Source: VXNF01 sp965116465 (lineage in GTDB: Bacteria; Actinomycetota; Acidimicrobiia; Acidimicrobiales; CATQHL01). Taken from it: a stretch of 64,000 nucleotides of DNA. The position numbers and the translations under genes were made by a program. The stretch's first letter is position 1; the number at the start of each line of letters is the position of its first letter. Below are positions 53,591 through 62,509 of this stretch, in pieces. The stretch covers positions 1,116,001-1,180,000 of the forward strand of contig OZ220687.1 of the NCBI GenBank assembly GCA_965116465.1. Reading direction: 5' to 3'. The notes under the pieces are model-generated. The model was given only the letters and a program-made list of their open reading frames with translations. It did no database searches and was not told the origin of the DNA.

Positions 53591-54480
53591 GCCGAGCCCC
53601 GTCCCAGCACCGCCCTCAGGTACAGGGGCACGGCGCGGCGCAGCAGGCGTCCGGTTCCGGCGGTGCGGGTGGCGCCCAGCACCTCGAACTCCGCGGCCTC
53701 GATGGCGTCCAGGCCGGCGAGGCCGCCCGCCACGAAGCCTGTGACGGCGAGCCGCCCGAACCCGCGGAGTGACGCCACGAGCGCCCTGCCCTCGGCCAGC
53801 AGCTCCCGCGCCCGGTCGCATTCGAACGCCACGAGCCGGCGCAGCGGCTCGCCGGCCACCGCAGCCGCCAGGTCGGCGGGCGTGCAGCCGAAGCGCGCCA
53901 TGTCGGTCGCCGGCAGGTACACGCGGCCGGCGGCGGCGTCCTCGCCGACGTCCTGGAGGTGCTCCAGAACCTGCAGGCCGCTGCAGACGGCGTCGGAGGC
54001 CGCCCGGCGCTGCGGCGTGGACGCCTCGAAGACGGCCAGGACGAGGTGCCCGACGGGGTTCGCCGACAACTCGCAGTACCCCAGCAAGTCCTCCCAGTCG
54101 GCGTAGCCCCCCTTGGTCTGGTCCAGACGGTTGGCCGCCAGCAGCTGGTCGAACGGCGTGCGGGGAATGTCGAAGGCCTGCACCGTGACCGCCAGGCGGC
54201 GGAACACGGCATGGCGCGGCGCCCCGGCGTACAGGTCGTCGATCTGCGACTCGAGCCAGTCCAGCGCCGCCGAGCGGTCACCGCCGTACTCGTCGCCCAG
54301 GTTGTCCACCAGCCGGGCGTACCCGTAGATGGCGGTCAGATGGGCGCGCAGGCGCCGCGGCAGCACGCCCAGCGCCACCGGGAAGTTCTCCCCCGACGCC
54401 CGGGACAGGACCGCGTCGATGTCCGCGTACTGCTCGACCGGGTCGGTGGACGCACCCGAGACGGGTGCGGGGCGGCTCAT
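53587..54480 (-). CDS. hpnC: hydroxysqualene synthase HpnC
   Basis: A squalene/phytoene-synthase-fold protein of 297 residues that converts presqualene diphosphate to hydroxysqualene. Motif 1 reads IYGYARLVDNLGDEYGGD and motif 2 is EHLQDVGEDAAAGRVYLP. The entry SGENFPVALGVLPRRLRAHL is the HpnC mark. The start is uncertain: ATG at 54480 is listed, while ATG at 54528 would add 16 low-complexity residues. Neither has a strong ribosome site. It is the first gene of the hopanoid operon, just inside the promoter at 54576-54604. Confidence 0.92.
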   Translation of the reverse strand: MSRPAPVSGASTDPVEQYADIDAVLSRASGENFPVALGVLPRRLRAHLTAIYGYARLVDNLGDEYGGDRSAALDWLESQIDDLYAGAPRHAVFRRLAVTVQAFDIPRTPFDQLLAANRLDQTKGGYADWEDLLGYCELSANPVGHLVLAVFEASTPQRRAASDAVCSGLQVLEHLQDVGEDAAAGRVYLPATDMARFGCTPADLAAAVAGEPLRRLVAFECDRARELLAEGRALVASLRGFGRLAVTGFVAGGLAGLDAIEAAEFEVLGATRTAGTGRLLRRAVPLYLRAVLGRGSA

Positions 54481-54575
54481 CGGGCCGGCCCGGTCCGCGG
54501 GCGCCACGACGGCCGTCGCGCCCACCATCCGCGCGGACCGTGTCGATCGGAGCTCATCTCCACGATGGCGCGCAC

Positions 54576-54604
54576 CTTACACAACTGCTGATCCAGTGGT
54601 CCAA
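54576..54604 (-). promoter_or_regulatory. candidate promoter of the hopanoid operon
   Basis: On the minus strand TTGGAC (54604-54599) and TGTAAG (54581-54576) are separated by 17 bp, a good sigma-A/70-type spacing. The boxes lie upstream of hpnC and downstream of the regulator stop at 54738. The rest of the 257-bp gap 54481-54737 shows no clear operator or terminator. Confidence 0.45.
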
Positions 54605-54737
54605 GTATTGCGTAGCGGCGCACGCCGGGGATTCGGCCAACCCGAGCGCACCGGCGCGCCGCCGGGATCGGCGACCCACGGCGCCCACCGCGCCGGCCCG
54701 CCGGCCCGGCGCTGTCGAAGGTCGGCGCGGCGGGCCG

Positions 54738-55538
54738 CTACGAACCGCCGGGCGCTGTGCCGCCACTTCCTCCCACCAGCCCGCGGAACACCTGCGTGAC
54801 GGCGTCGAGGACCACCATCCCGGCGATCCTCCGGTTGTCGGCCTCGCTGGGCTGCAGGATCTCGCCCATCTCGCCGACCAGCAGCCGGAACGTGTCCCGC
54901 GCCTCGCCCACGTAGGCGGGCTCGTGCAGCATGGCCCGCTTGGCCAACTCCAACAGCACCGGCAGTGCGGGGCGCAGCGCCACCGCGCAGGCCGCGGCCG
55001 CCGCCTGCATGTCCGGTGGCTGGGGCCCGCCGGCCAGTTGCTCGCGAAAGCGCGCCAGACTTTGCAGCACCACCCGTTCGGCGGCTCGCACGAACACCTG
55101 GCCCTTGGAGTCGAAGTGACGGTAGAACGTACCCTTGGCGACGCCGGCGCCGGCGCAGAGGTCGGCGACGCTCACCTCGCCGTAGCTGTGCTGGCCGAAC
55201 GCCTCGATGGCGACATCCAGGATCCGCTCGGCGACCGTCTCGGCCTGCACGTCCGCTCCGGCGACCGCGGCGGCCCCCGACCCGTCGGCGCGGTCGGAGA
55301 GGATCTCGGGCAGCACCTCGGCAATCCTCGCCAGCGGCAGCCGCCGGCGCTGGCGGAGATTCCGGATCACCACCACCGCGTCGACGTGTTCGGGCCCGTA
55401 CAGGAAGCGCTTGGGCGCAAGTCGCTGCGGCGGCGGAAGCAGGCCCTGGCGGACATAGTGATGGATCGTCGACGCCGGCACGCCGGTGCGATCCACGAGT
55501 TCAGCCATCGAGAATGTGTCGGCCCGCTGAACGCTCAT
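54738..55538 (-). CDS. MerR-TetR fusion transcriptional regulator
   Basis: A 266-residue regulator with two DNA-binding modules. Residues 9-75 are a MerR-type winged helix (FSMAELVDRTGVPASTIHHY, then VRQGLLPPPQ). Residues 100-150 are a TetR helix-turn-helix (VSVADLCAGAGVAKGTFYRHFDS), followed by an all-helical ligand domain to the end. It lies directly upstream of hpnC on the same strand and divergent from the MATE transporter, so it may control either or both. What it senses is unknown. ATG at 55538 is the natural start. Confidence 0.82.
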   Translation of the reverse strand: MSVQRADTFSMAELVDRTGVPASTIHHYVRQGLLPPPQRLAPKRFLYGPEHVDAVVVIRNLRQRRRLPLARIAEVLPEILSDRADGSGAAAVAGADVQAETVAERILDVAIEAFGQHSYGEVSVADLCAGAGVAKGTFYRHFDSKGQVFVRAAERVVLQSLARFREQLAGGPQPPDMQAAAAACAVALRPALPVLLELAKRAMLHEPAYVGEARDTFRLLVGEMGEILQPSEADNRRIAGMVVLDAVTQVFRGLVGGSGGTAPGGS

Positions 55539-55680
55539 CGATTTCCTGCCCCGGATACTCCACCGGACGCTAGTTCACTTCGTCCCGGGCCGTGCAGGCG
55601 GGCCGGCGCCGGCGCGCCGATCCGAGCCCGGCCGGTCATGGCGCTGAGCCCGTGAGCAGCCCCGTCCCGCCGGCGACCGC

Positions 55681-57018
55681 GTGAGCACGCCCGCGCCCGC
55701 CGGCGCCGCCGGTGCCCGCCGCCGGTGGGATCGGGAGATCCTCCGCCTGGCGGTGCCCGCCTTCGGGGCACTGGTGGCCGAACCGCTGTACGTGCTGGTG
55801 GACACGGCGGTGGTGGGTCATCTGGGCACGCCGCAGCTCGGGGGTCTGGCGCTGGCCGGGCAGTTGCTCCTCAGCGTGTACGCCCTGTTCATCTTCCTGG
55901 CCTACGGCACCACCGCGGCGGTGGCGCGCCTGCTGGGAGCCGGCCGGGAGGCCGACGCGGCCCGCTGGGGGGTGCAGGCGCTGCTGATGGCGCTGGTCGT
56001 CGGCGTCGCCGCCGGCGGCCTGCTGTACGGCCTGTCCGACCCGCTGCTGGTGCTGCTGGGCGGCGAGGGCGAGGTGCTGAGGGAGGCACGCATCTACCTG
56101 CACATCAGCCTGGGGGGGCTGCCGGCCCTCATGATCACCCTGGCCGGCGTCGGCTACCTGCGGGGCGGCCTCGACATGGCCCGGCCGCTCAAGGTGGCGG
56201 TGTTCACGGCGGCGGGGAACCTGGTCCTGGAGCTGGTCCTCATCTACGGGCTGGGGTTCGGCATCGGCGCCTCGGCGGCCTCGACGGTGGCGGCGCAGTG
56301 GGCCGGCGCGGTGCTGTACGTCTACTGGGTGCTGAAGGGGGCCCGGCCGCACGTGCGCAGCCTGCGACCCGACCCGGCGGTGCTGCGCCGGCTGCTGGGG
56401 ACCGGCGGGGCGCTCGTCACCCGCACCGCGGCCCTCCAGGGCGCCTTCGTGGTGGCCGCGGCGGTGGCCGCCCGCACCGGGCTCGCCGACCTGGGGGCGC
56501 ACCAGATCAACGCCCAGTTGTTCGGCTTCTCGGCGCTGGCCCTGGACGCCCTCGCCATCGCCGCCCAGGGCATGATCGGCACGATGCTGGGCGCCGGCGA
56601 CGCCATCGGCGCCCGCGGCGTGGGCCGCCGCGTCACCTGGTGGGGGCTGGTGTTCGGCCTCGTGGCCGCGGCGCTGGCGGTGGGGTTGCGCCCCGTGCTG
56701 CCGCAGCTGTTCAGCAACGACACCGCCGTGGTGTCACTGGCGGGGTTCCTGATGCTGCACCTGGCGCTGATGCTGCCGATCAACGGCGTGGTGTTCGCCC
56801 TCGACGGCGTGCTGATCGGCGCCGGCGACCTGCGCTACCTGGCCGGGGCCATGATGGCCGCGGCCGGCGTGTTCGTCCCCCTGGCGGTGGGCGTGCGCCT
56901 CGCCGACGCCGGCATCGGCTGGCTCTGGGGGGCGCTGGTGATCTTCATGGTGGCCCGGCTGGCGGGGGTGGGCCTGCGCTTCGCCGGCCACCAGTGGGTG
57001 CGCCTCGGGGGCGGGTGA
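55681..57018 (+). CDS. MATE family efflux transporter (DinF type)
   Basis: A 445-residue integral membrane protein with about twelve hydrophobic helices, two MATE halves. The opening EILRLAVPAFGALVAEPLYV and LVDTAVVGHLGTPQLGGLAL match DinF-type transporters, which export cationic drugs or metabolites using H+ or Na+. GTG at 55681 is the chosen start. It is divergent from the MerR-TetR regulator with a 142-bp gap, a common layout for a regulator and the exporter it controls, and convergent with the BTAD gene 18 bp away. Confidence 0.9.
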   Translation: MSTPAPAGAAGARRRWDREILRLAVPAFGALVAEPLYVLVDTAVVGHLGTPQLGGLALAGQLLLSVYALFIFLAYGTTAAVARLLGAGREADAARWGVQALLMALVVGVAAGGLLYGLSDPLLVLLGGEGEVLREARIYLHISLGGLPALMITLAGVGYLRGGLDMARPLKVAVFTAAGNLVLELVLIYGLGFGIGASAASTVAAQWAGAVLYVYWVLKGARPHVRSLRPDPAVLRRLLGTGGALVTRTAALQGAFVVAAAVAARTGLADLGAHQINAQLFGFSALALDALAIAAQGMIGTMLGAGDAIGARGVGRRVTWWGLVFGLVAAALAVGLRPVLPQLFSNDTAVVSLAGFLMLHLALMLPINGVVFALDGVLIGAGDLRYLAGAMMAAAGVFVPLAVGVRLADAGIGWLWGALVIFMVARLAGVGLRFAGHQWVRLGGG

Positions 57019-57036
57019 GGGGTCCGGCGCCGGCGC

Positions 57037-58770
57037 TCAGGCCGTGGGCGACGGCACCGCGTCGACGGCGCTGGGCGCCAGCTCGGTCAGTTCCGGCAGC
57101 GGTTCACGCTGCAGGCGATCCATGTGGCGCATCACCCGTTCCACCTCCCCACGGTGTCCGGTGCGCCGCGCCGTGTCGATTCGCAGCTGGTAGCACTGCT
57201 CGCAGTCCGGTGTGACGGCGAGTCCCCGGAGCGTCGCCCAGCGCGCCACCTCCGGACGGCCCGACTCGAGAGCCATACCGGCGAGACGGTGCGCCGTGCA
57301 GTCGACGAGATACTCCACATGGCTGCGCCAGGAGGCATCGGCCCAGGAGAACGTGTCGCCGCTGCCCCCACCGAAGGGGGCGCCCCGCACGAGCCGGAGC
57401 GCGGCGCGCAGGCACTCGAAGGCCTGCGGGGACGGAGCCCGCTCGGCGAGCCTCTGCCAGGCGGCGAAACGCTCCAGATCGGTGGTCACCTCTGCCGACA
57501 GCCGGTAGACCCCGTCCGCGCGGAGGTAGGAGAGATACGGCTCGCCGTCGGCATCCTGGCCGAGGCACACGCGAGCACGTGACACCACGTTGGCGAAAGT
57601 CTTGGCGCTCGGAGGTGGCTCGTCCCGGCTCCAGAGCCAGTAGCGGAGCTTGTCCGCGGTCGCCCCGTCACGATGGAGGGCCAGGTAGCAGACCAGATCC
57701 AGAGCCCGCTGCGAAGTGAACGGCGATACGACCCCGACCGCCTGCACGACGCCCAGCACCTGCAGTTCCACCTCCCCCGGTTCGGTTCCGGCAATGGCGG
57801 CGACCAGGCCGGCATCGGGGGGTTCTGCTGCCGGCGGCACACCCTGCAGGTCCGGCACGTCCTGGGGGACCGGAATGTCCGCCGGCCGCAAGTCCACACC
57901 GAAGGGTTCCCAGCGGAGTCGCCGCCCCGTGACGCGCAGGCACGAGCCCCGGCCGAGCGCCTTGCCGGGCGGGGACTCCGGGCAGGAACCGTGGCGGCGA
58001 TTCGCCGTCACCACAGCCAATCCCGGACCGGCCAGTCTCACCAGACTCGCTCGCGTGTGCGGGTCGTGGCCGTGCGGATCGATGATCACGAGCGGGCGCG
58101 GGATGCCACCCAGACCCTGACGGCGTAGTTCGGGCAGCGGGACCCGCTGCGCCTCTGCGGCACTGATCCTGTTCCCCTGCAACTCGGCCTCAGCCAGCGC
58201 CTGACTCGACGACCTCACGACGCGGACCGCATCAAAAGCGTCGAGCTCCCACGCGCAGTCCACACAGATGATTCGTGGGCCCGCGCCGAAGCGATCCGCC
58301 GCGAGTTCCGCGGCGAGCGATTCGGCGAATGCCCGGACATCGCCGGGTGTTCCGGCGAGTTCCACGACGCGCAGTTCTTCCAGGTTGGCCATCACCCCCG
58401 GGCCGTCCGGTCCGACGACTCCGAACGACGCAAGCATCGGCCACGGCACACCGCACTCGCTGTTCCCGCTGGTCACGCCCCTGATCATCGACGGCTCGAC
58501 GGTCCAGGTGAGGCCGCCGTCGATGACCTCGAACCCGGTGGCGGGATCGTCTCGCGGCTCGCTCAGCAGCAGCCCGATCGACTCCCGCGAGGTCGTGATG
58601 GCGACGACCCTCGGCAGTGGCCGCCCGTCCAACCGCTCCACAACCGCAACCATGAGTTGCAGGAGGATGTCGGAGAGCTCGGCGCCCCCGGCGCGACTTC
58701 GGAGGGGCCCGGCGGCGCCCGTCGCGACCGGGTTCGCGAGTCGATCGAGCGGTGCTGGCGGCTGTGACAC
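57037..58770 (-). CDS. SARP/BTAD-type transcriptional regulator-like protein
   Basis: A 577-residue protein whose C-terminal 250 residues resemble SARP regulators: a winged-helix-like part (FTSQRALDLVCYLALHRDGA then SAKTFANVVSRARVCLGQD) and the bacterial transcriptional activator domain (FAAWQRLAERAPSPQAFECL, CEQCYQLRIDTARRTGH). The N-terminal 300 residues are not recognised; they hold ICVDCAWELDAFDAVRVV and PRPLVIIDPHGHD, and look soluble. In other actinobacteria such a C-terminus is often fused to LysM and membrane segments; here those lie in the next upstream gene. Its link to pilus genes suggests a regulatory or envelope-sensing role. Confidence 0.75.
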   Translation of the reverse strand: MSQPPAPLDRLANPVATGAAGPLRSRAGGAELSDILLQLMVAVVERLDGRPLPRVVAITTSRESIGLLLSEPRDDPATGFEVIDGGLTWTVEPSMIRGVTSGNSECGVPWPMLASFGVVGPDGPGVMANLEELRVVELAGTPGDVRAFAESLAAELAADRFGAGPRIICVDCAWELDAFDAVRVVRSSSQALAEAELQGNRISAAEAQRVPLPELRRQGLGGIPRPLVIIDPHGHDPHTRASLVRLAGPGLAVVTANRRHGSCPESPPGKALGRGSCLRVTGRRLRWEPFGVDLRPADIPVPQDVPDLQGVPPAAEPPDAGLVAAIAGTEPGEVELQVLGVVQAVGVVSPFTSQRALDLVCYLALHRDGATADKLRYWLWSRDEPPPSAKTFANVVSRARVCLGQDADGEPYLSYLRADGVYRLSAEVTTDLERFAAWQRLAERAPSPQAFECLRAALRLVRGAPFGGGSGDTFSWADASWRSHVEYLVDCTAHRLAGMALESGRPEVARWATLRGLAVTPDCEQCYQLRIDTARRTGHRGEVERVMRHMDRLQREPLPELTELAPSAVDAVPSPTA

Positions 58771-58844
58771 GCGGGGCTCTCCCTCGTCCTGTCGATTCGG
58801 GCTCGGCGACTGTTCGGACCGCCGGACATTACCGGTTCGCCGCG

Positions 58845-59825
58845 TCAGGCGGACCGGCCGGAATGCCCACCGGGATCTCCCTGGGGATCGGCGGATACCA
58901 GCTGATCCGGCGGCGGGAGCCGCAGCCGCCAGCCGGGATGGATGAGGTTCGGGTCGCGCAGCGTGCCGCCGCCGGCGAGTTGCCCGGCGTTCATTTCGAA
59001 TATGTCCCGCCAGCGCAACGGGTCACCGAGATGCTGCTCGGCCAGGAGCCACAGCGAGTCACCCGGCTTCACGACGATCCAGCCCGGTCCGGCCTCTCCC
59101 GCCGCGGGGGCCCGAGCGGCTCGCGCCTCCGCCCGGTGAACCACAGGATCCCAGCGCGCCAAGGTTGCGCTTCCGGCGACCGGAGCGGGGCGGGGCCGCA
59201 ACCATCCCCGTTGCGACTCGTCGGCGAGGCCCAGGACCGGGGCGGGAGCACCCGGCCCCACCTCTCCCGCCGCCAACTCCGGCGGTCCCAGGATCGGTGC
59301 CGAAGGCGATCCGGCAGCGGCGACGGGACGTTCCGTCCCGCCGGCCGGTGTTGCGGGCTCCGTCTCGCCGGACGGTTCACCGGCGGTGACGCCCGCTCCC
59401 ATCGGCACCGCGATCTCAGCGAACGACGGGGTCGCCGCCACAACCGGCTGCGCGAGTGCTCCGATGCTGCCTGCGGCGGCGACGACGATCGCCAGGAGTC
59501 GCACCACGATCGGCTGCATGCCGAAGGCGCGCAGCGGGAGTGACCGGGCGGTCCGCCCCCGGGATGCCGCCCACACCTCGGCCGCGAACGAGAGCGCGAC
59601 CTGCGACCACCAGATCCAGACGGTGACCGCCAGCACGCTGCTGAGGACCCCTGCCGGGAGCGCACCGCCCTCGACCGCCGCCGCCATCGAGGACCATGAC
59701 GGCACCGCCGCAGGGAGCGGATTGCCGACCAGCTTCACCAGAAAGACCGGCACCCCGACCAGGAACAGGCTCAGAGCCGCACAGGCTCCCAGCCCCGACA
59801 GCACCGTACGAACCTTGCTCTCCAT
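58845..59825 (-). CDS. membrane protein with C-terminal LysM domain
   Basis: A 326-residue protein. Three hydrophobic segments (LGACAALSLFLVGVPVFLV, a helix near residue 70-90 with VTVWIWWSQVALSF, and VVRLLAIVVAAAGSIGALA) precede a Pro/Ala/Gly-rich extracellular linker. The end is a LysM domain, IVVKPGDSLWLLAEQHLGDP to HPGWRLRLP, about 55 residues, which binds peptidoglycan. ATG at 59825 is chosen. It lies 74 bp upstream of the BTAD gene and after the TadG-like gene, so it may tie the pilus machinery or its regulator to the wall. Confidence 0.8.
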   Translation of the reverse strand: MESKVRTVLSGLGACAALSLFLVGVPVFLVKLVGNPLPAAVPSWSSMAAAVEGGALPAGVLSSVLAVTVWIWWSQVALSFAAEVWAASRGRTARSLPLRAFGMQPIVVRLLAIVVAAAGSIGALAQPVVAATPSFAEIAVPMGAGVTAGEPSGETEPATPAGGTERPVAAAGSPSAPILGPPELAAGEVGPGAPAPVLGLADESQRGWLRPRPAPVAGSATLARWDPVVHRAEARAARAPAAGEAGPGWIVVKPGDSLWLLAEQHLGDPLRWRDIFEMNAGQLAGGGTLRDPNLIHPGWRLRLPPPDQLVSADPQGDPGGHSGRSA

Positions 59826-59913
59826 CACATTCACCTCGCCTGCTATGTCGACTCTGGCGCCGGCCAACCGGCAACACCCGCCGCAGCGGAATAGCGGGTC
59901 GTCGCGCCGGGCA

Positions 59914-60405
59914 CTACCGCCCGGCGCTGACACCCCAGGTGGCACGGGCCTCGGCGGAGGCACTGAGCCGCACGCTCCCGCTGCCCAATCCCAGGACGCG
60001 AACAGCCACGGGGCGGCTCAGGGCGACCGCCGCACGGTCGCCCCGAACGGTGATGTCCGCCTCGACGCCCGATCGGGCGACCACGGCCCGGGCGGCGGCC
60101 ACCGCCGCGCCGCTGTCCAATCGGACCGTGCCCGTGAGCCGGTAAACGGTCACGTCCACTTCCTGCACGGCGGCGCGGGCGGCCTGTCGGGCCAGGTCCG
60201 AGAGCGCCCGACGCTGGCCCCGCAACTCCGCCGAGTCGATCACCACACCGGCGGTGAGCAGGAACGCCACGAAGAGGACCACCACGAAAAGGCTGATCAC
60301 CCCGGACTCGGCCCGCCGCTCGACACCTCGGATCCGGCCCCTGGTCGAGCCCCGCGCCGAACTCCTCGGCGAACCCCGCACCGAGCCCCTCGTCAGGATC
60401 CGCAT
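59914..60405 (-). CDS. TadG-like pilus-associated protein
   Basis: A 163-residue protein: an Arg/Ser-rich N-terminal tail (about 30 residues), one membrane helix ISLFVVVLFVAFLLTAGVVI, then an extracytoplasmic part with RALSDLARQAARAAVQEVD, as in the TadE/TadG-like family of Flp pilus loci. ATG at 60405 shares its A with the stop of the preceding TadE-like gene (TGATG). It is the last of three small pilin-related genes downstream of the Flp pilin. Confidence 0.78.
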   Translation of the reverse strand: MRILTRGSVRGSPRSSARGSTRGRIRGVERRAESGVISLFVVVLFVAFLLTAGVVIDSAELRGQRRALSDLARQAARAAVQEVDVTVYRLTGTVRLDSGAAVAAARAVVARSGVEADITVRGDRAAVALSRPVAVRVLGLGSGSVRLSASAEARATWGVSAGR

Positions 60406-60830
60406 CAGGTTCCTCCCCGGCGCCGATCGACGACCTCGATCGCCGTCGCCTGCAGGGCCACCGATCCGGGCACGCGCAGCAGCGTGAGGTCCTCGAGCCT
60501 GGTGACGCAGCGGATCGCGACCGCCACCGAGCCTCCGGGATGCAGAGCCGACACGTCAGCGGCAACGCTGAACTGCGAGCAGCGGACCTGGCGCCTCTCG
60601 AGCGTTGCCCGCGCCGTCCTTTCCGCAGCCTCTGCAGCCACCCGGGGATGCTGTCGCAACGAGGCCGCCCGGGCGGCCTCGGCGGCGACATCGCGCATCT
60701 CCCCCCGCGTCTGACCCAACCGCCATGCGGCGCCGAGCAGCATCAGCGCGCCCAGCACCCCGACGACCACCAGTGCGAACTCCAACGACAGGACACCTCG
60801 CCGATCACCGGCGCGCTCGGGCGTCCTCAT
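60405..60830 (-). CDS. TadE-like pseudopilin
   Basis: A 141-residue protein with a prepilin-like N-terminus, DRRGVLSLEFALVVVGVLGA: Gly before a hydrophobic helix with Glu at position +5. A small periplasmic domain follows with two Cys (VRCSQ and AIRCVTR) that may pair. It belongs to the TadE family, minor pilins processed by the TadV peptidase. ATG at 60830 overlaps the stop of the upstream TadE-like gene by 4 bp (ATGA). Confidence 0.82.
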   Translation of the reverse strand: MRTPERAGDRRGVLSLEFALVVVGVLGALMLLGAAWRLGQTRGEMRDVAAEAARAASLRQHPRVAAEAAERTARATLERRQVRCSQFSVAADVSALHPGGSVAVAIRCVTRLEDLTLLRVPGSVALQATAIEVVDRRRGGT

Positions 60831-61219
60831 CGCCGGCCCTCCGGGATGAATCGCTCCAGCGGCCCCTGAGCCCGATGGCTCACAGAGGCCGGCAAACCCG
60901 GCACGATCCGGGGAGCGGTCGCCGACACGGTGACCACCACCTCGCCCGCCTCGACGGCCACGTCCACCACCAGGTCGCGCACGAGCTGCTCGTCGCCGAT
61001 GACAGCCCTCGCCACCGCCGGTCCGGAGAACTCCGAATCGCCGGCCAACTGGGCCGTCTCGAGCACGGCGTCGGCGGCGTCGGCGACCGCCAGTGCGGCG
61101 TTGAAGACCAGACCGAAGTGGATCACGCTCATCACGAGCGCCAGCAGCGCCCCGTAGAGCAGGACGAACTCGGTGGTCACCGCACCGGAGTCGTCGGTGC
61201 CCGCCCTGTGGCGAGTCAT
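60827..61219 (-). CDS. TadE-like pseudopilin
   Basis: A 130-residue protein. The prepilin-type segment is DSGAVTTEFVLLYGALLALV with Glu at +5 after the likely cleavage Gly. A periplasmic domain rich in Val and Ala follows. ATG at 61219 gives a short leader; an in-frame start at 61267 would add 16 residues. It lies 57 bp downstream of the Flp pilin and is coupled to the next TadE-like gene by a 4-bp overlap. Confidence 0.8.
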   Translation of the reverse strand: MTRHRAGTDDSGAVTTEFVLLYGALLALVMSVIHFGLVFNAALAVADAADAVLETAQLAGDSEFSGPAVARAVIGDEQLVRDLVVDVAVEAGEVVVTVSATAPRIVPGLPASVSHRAQGPLERFIPEGRR

Positions 61220-61276
61220 CCATCGCGCCGAGGGGGCTGCGCGGGACCACACACTCCAACACGACAACGAGACTCC

Positions 61277-61522
61277 TCAGTCATCGCCCAGGAAGGTCTC
61301 GGTGTCGGTCCCCACCTCCACGTTCGTCGGGATCTTGGCGGCTGTCTCGGAGGTGAGGTTGCGAACCACGCTCACCACCACGATGGCCAGCGCGGCAACG
61401 CCGGCCACGAGCAACGCCCACTCGGTCGTCGTGAGCCCCCGCTCGTCATCGTGCAACTTGGCGCGGATACTCGACACCGTCGCCGTCAACCAGATCCAGC
61501 CTCGAAGGGACAGTTCCTGCAT
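61277..61522 (-). CDS. flp: Flp-type pilin
   Basis: An 81-residue pilin precursor. A leader of about 28 residues ends in DDERG; the mature part begins LTTTEWALLVAGVAALAIVV, with Glu at +5 and an aromatic residue at +6, the Flp form of the prepilin motif. The C-terminal tail is short and acidic. It should be cut by TadV and assembled by TadABC into a Tad pilus. It lies 96 bp downstream of tadC, a gap with no recognised element (61523-61618). Confidence 0.85.
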   Translation of the reverse strand: MQELSLRGWIWLTATVSSIRAKLHDDERGLTTTEWALLVAGVAALAIVVVSVVRNLTSETAAKIPTNVEVGTDTETFLGDD

Positions 61523-61618
61523 GGTTCACTCCGTTCTGTTGTCTGCTCTGTGCGGTCTGGGTGGTGTCCTCCGGATGCGCTCCAGCGTCCCGGGGTGGGG
61601 GGCCGTGGCCGGCACTGC

Positions 61619-62509
61619 TCACAGCATCTCCAGCAGCGAGCTGAGTGCGGGGTAGCCGACGAACATCACGAAGGCGATCGCCACGATGACCGTGGGAATC
61701 GACATGCGCTCGGTGGTGGAGTCCGCCTTCATCCGGGCGTTGGCGAGCTCGAGCGCGCTGAGCATCTCCGCCTTGCAGGCCAGCGCGTCGGCGGGGCTGG
61801 CCCCCTGCTCGGCGGTGAGGTGGATCGTGGCGGCCAACTCCTCGACGTCCGGCACTTCGATCTCGGCCGCCAGGCGCTGGAACCCGGCCGAAGGAGGCCT
61901 GCCGTTCACCCTGCTCCAGTCCATCGCCGCCTTCAGCTCGTCGAAGACCCAGCCACTCCCGACCGCAGCAGCCTGATAGAGCGCTCCATCGCTGTGGCTC
62001 CCGCCGGCCACGAGGATCTTGACCAGGTCCATGTAGGCACTGAGGGCCCGCAGGAACTGCTCCCTGCGCTCGGCCGCCTTCTTGCGCAGCGCACCGTCGG
62101 CGCCGACGTAGCCGCCCAGAACGCCCAGGGCGACGAGGATCAGGACGATCCATACCGGCGGCGCCAGGCCCACCAGGCGCGCCCCGACTCCCGCAGCGGC
62201 CAGCGCTCCCGCGGCCGCCGACGCTCCCGCCAGCTTCGCGAACGCATGCTGGGCAGGACTGCGGCCGACGATTCGCAAGTCCGCCCCCAGGGTGCCGAGA
62301 TCGAATCCGAACGACTCGACGACCTGCAGGGCGCGCCGCTCGGCCCGAGTGCGCCAGCCGGCCGGTCCGTCGCCGCCGGACTCGCCGCTGCTCAGGAGCG
62401 GCTCCCGGTACTCGCGGAGCGCCCGGAGAAGCGGTACAGGTCGCCGCACAAGTCCGCGGGCGACCAGCCAGACCCCGGCACCCACGAGCGCACCGAGCAG
62501 CGCCGTCAT
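61619..62509 (-). CDS. tadC: Tad pilus assembly membrane protein TadC
   Basis: A 296-residue type II secretion F domain membrane protein. Hydrophobic segments stand at the N-terminus (ALLGALVGAGVWLVARGLV), the middle (PPVWIVLILVALGVLGGYVG) and the C-terminus (IPTVIVAIAFVMFVGYPALS). Between them is the cytoplasmic helical domain with RREQFLRALSAYMDLVKILV and AAEIEVPDVEELAATIHLTA. It pairs with TadB as the inner-membrane platform for Flp pilus assembly. ATG at 62509 overlaps the tadB stop by 4 bp. Confidence 0.86.
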   Translation of the reverse strand: MTALLGALVGAGVWLVARGLVRRPVPLLRALREYREPLLSSGESGGDGPAGWRTRAERRALQVVESFGFDLGTLGADLRIVGRSPAQHAFAKLAGASAAAGALAAAGVGARLVGLAPPVWIVLILVALGVLGGYVGADGALRKKAAERREQFLRALSAYMDLVKILVAGGSHSDGALYQAAAVGSGWVFDELKAAMDWSRVNGRPPSAGFQRLAAEIEVPDVEELAATIHLTAEQGASPADALACKAEMLSALELANARMKADSTTERMSIPTVIVAIAFVMFVGYPALSSLLEML

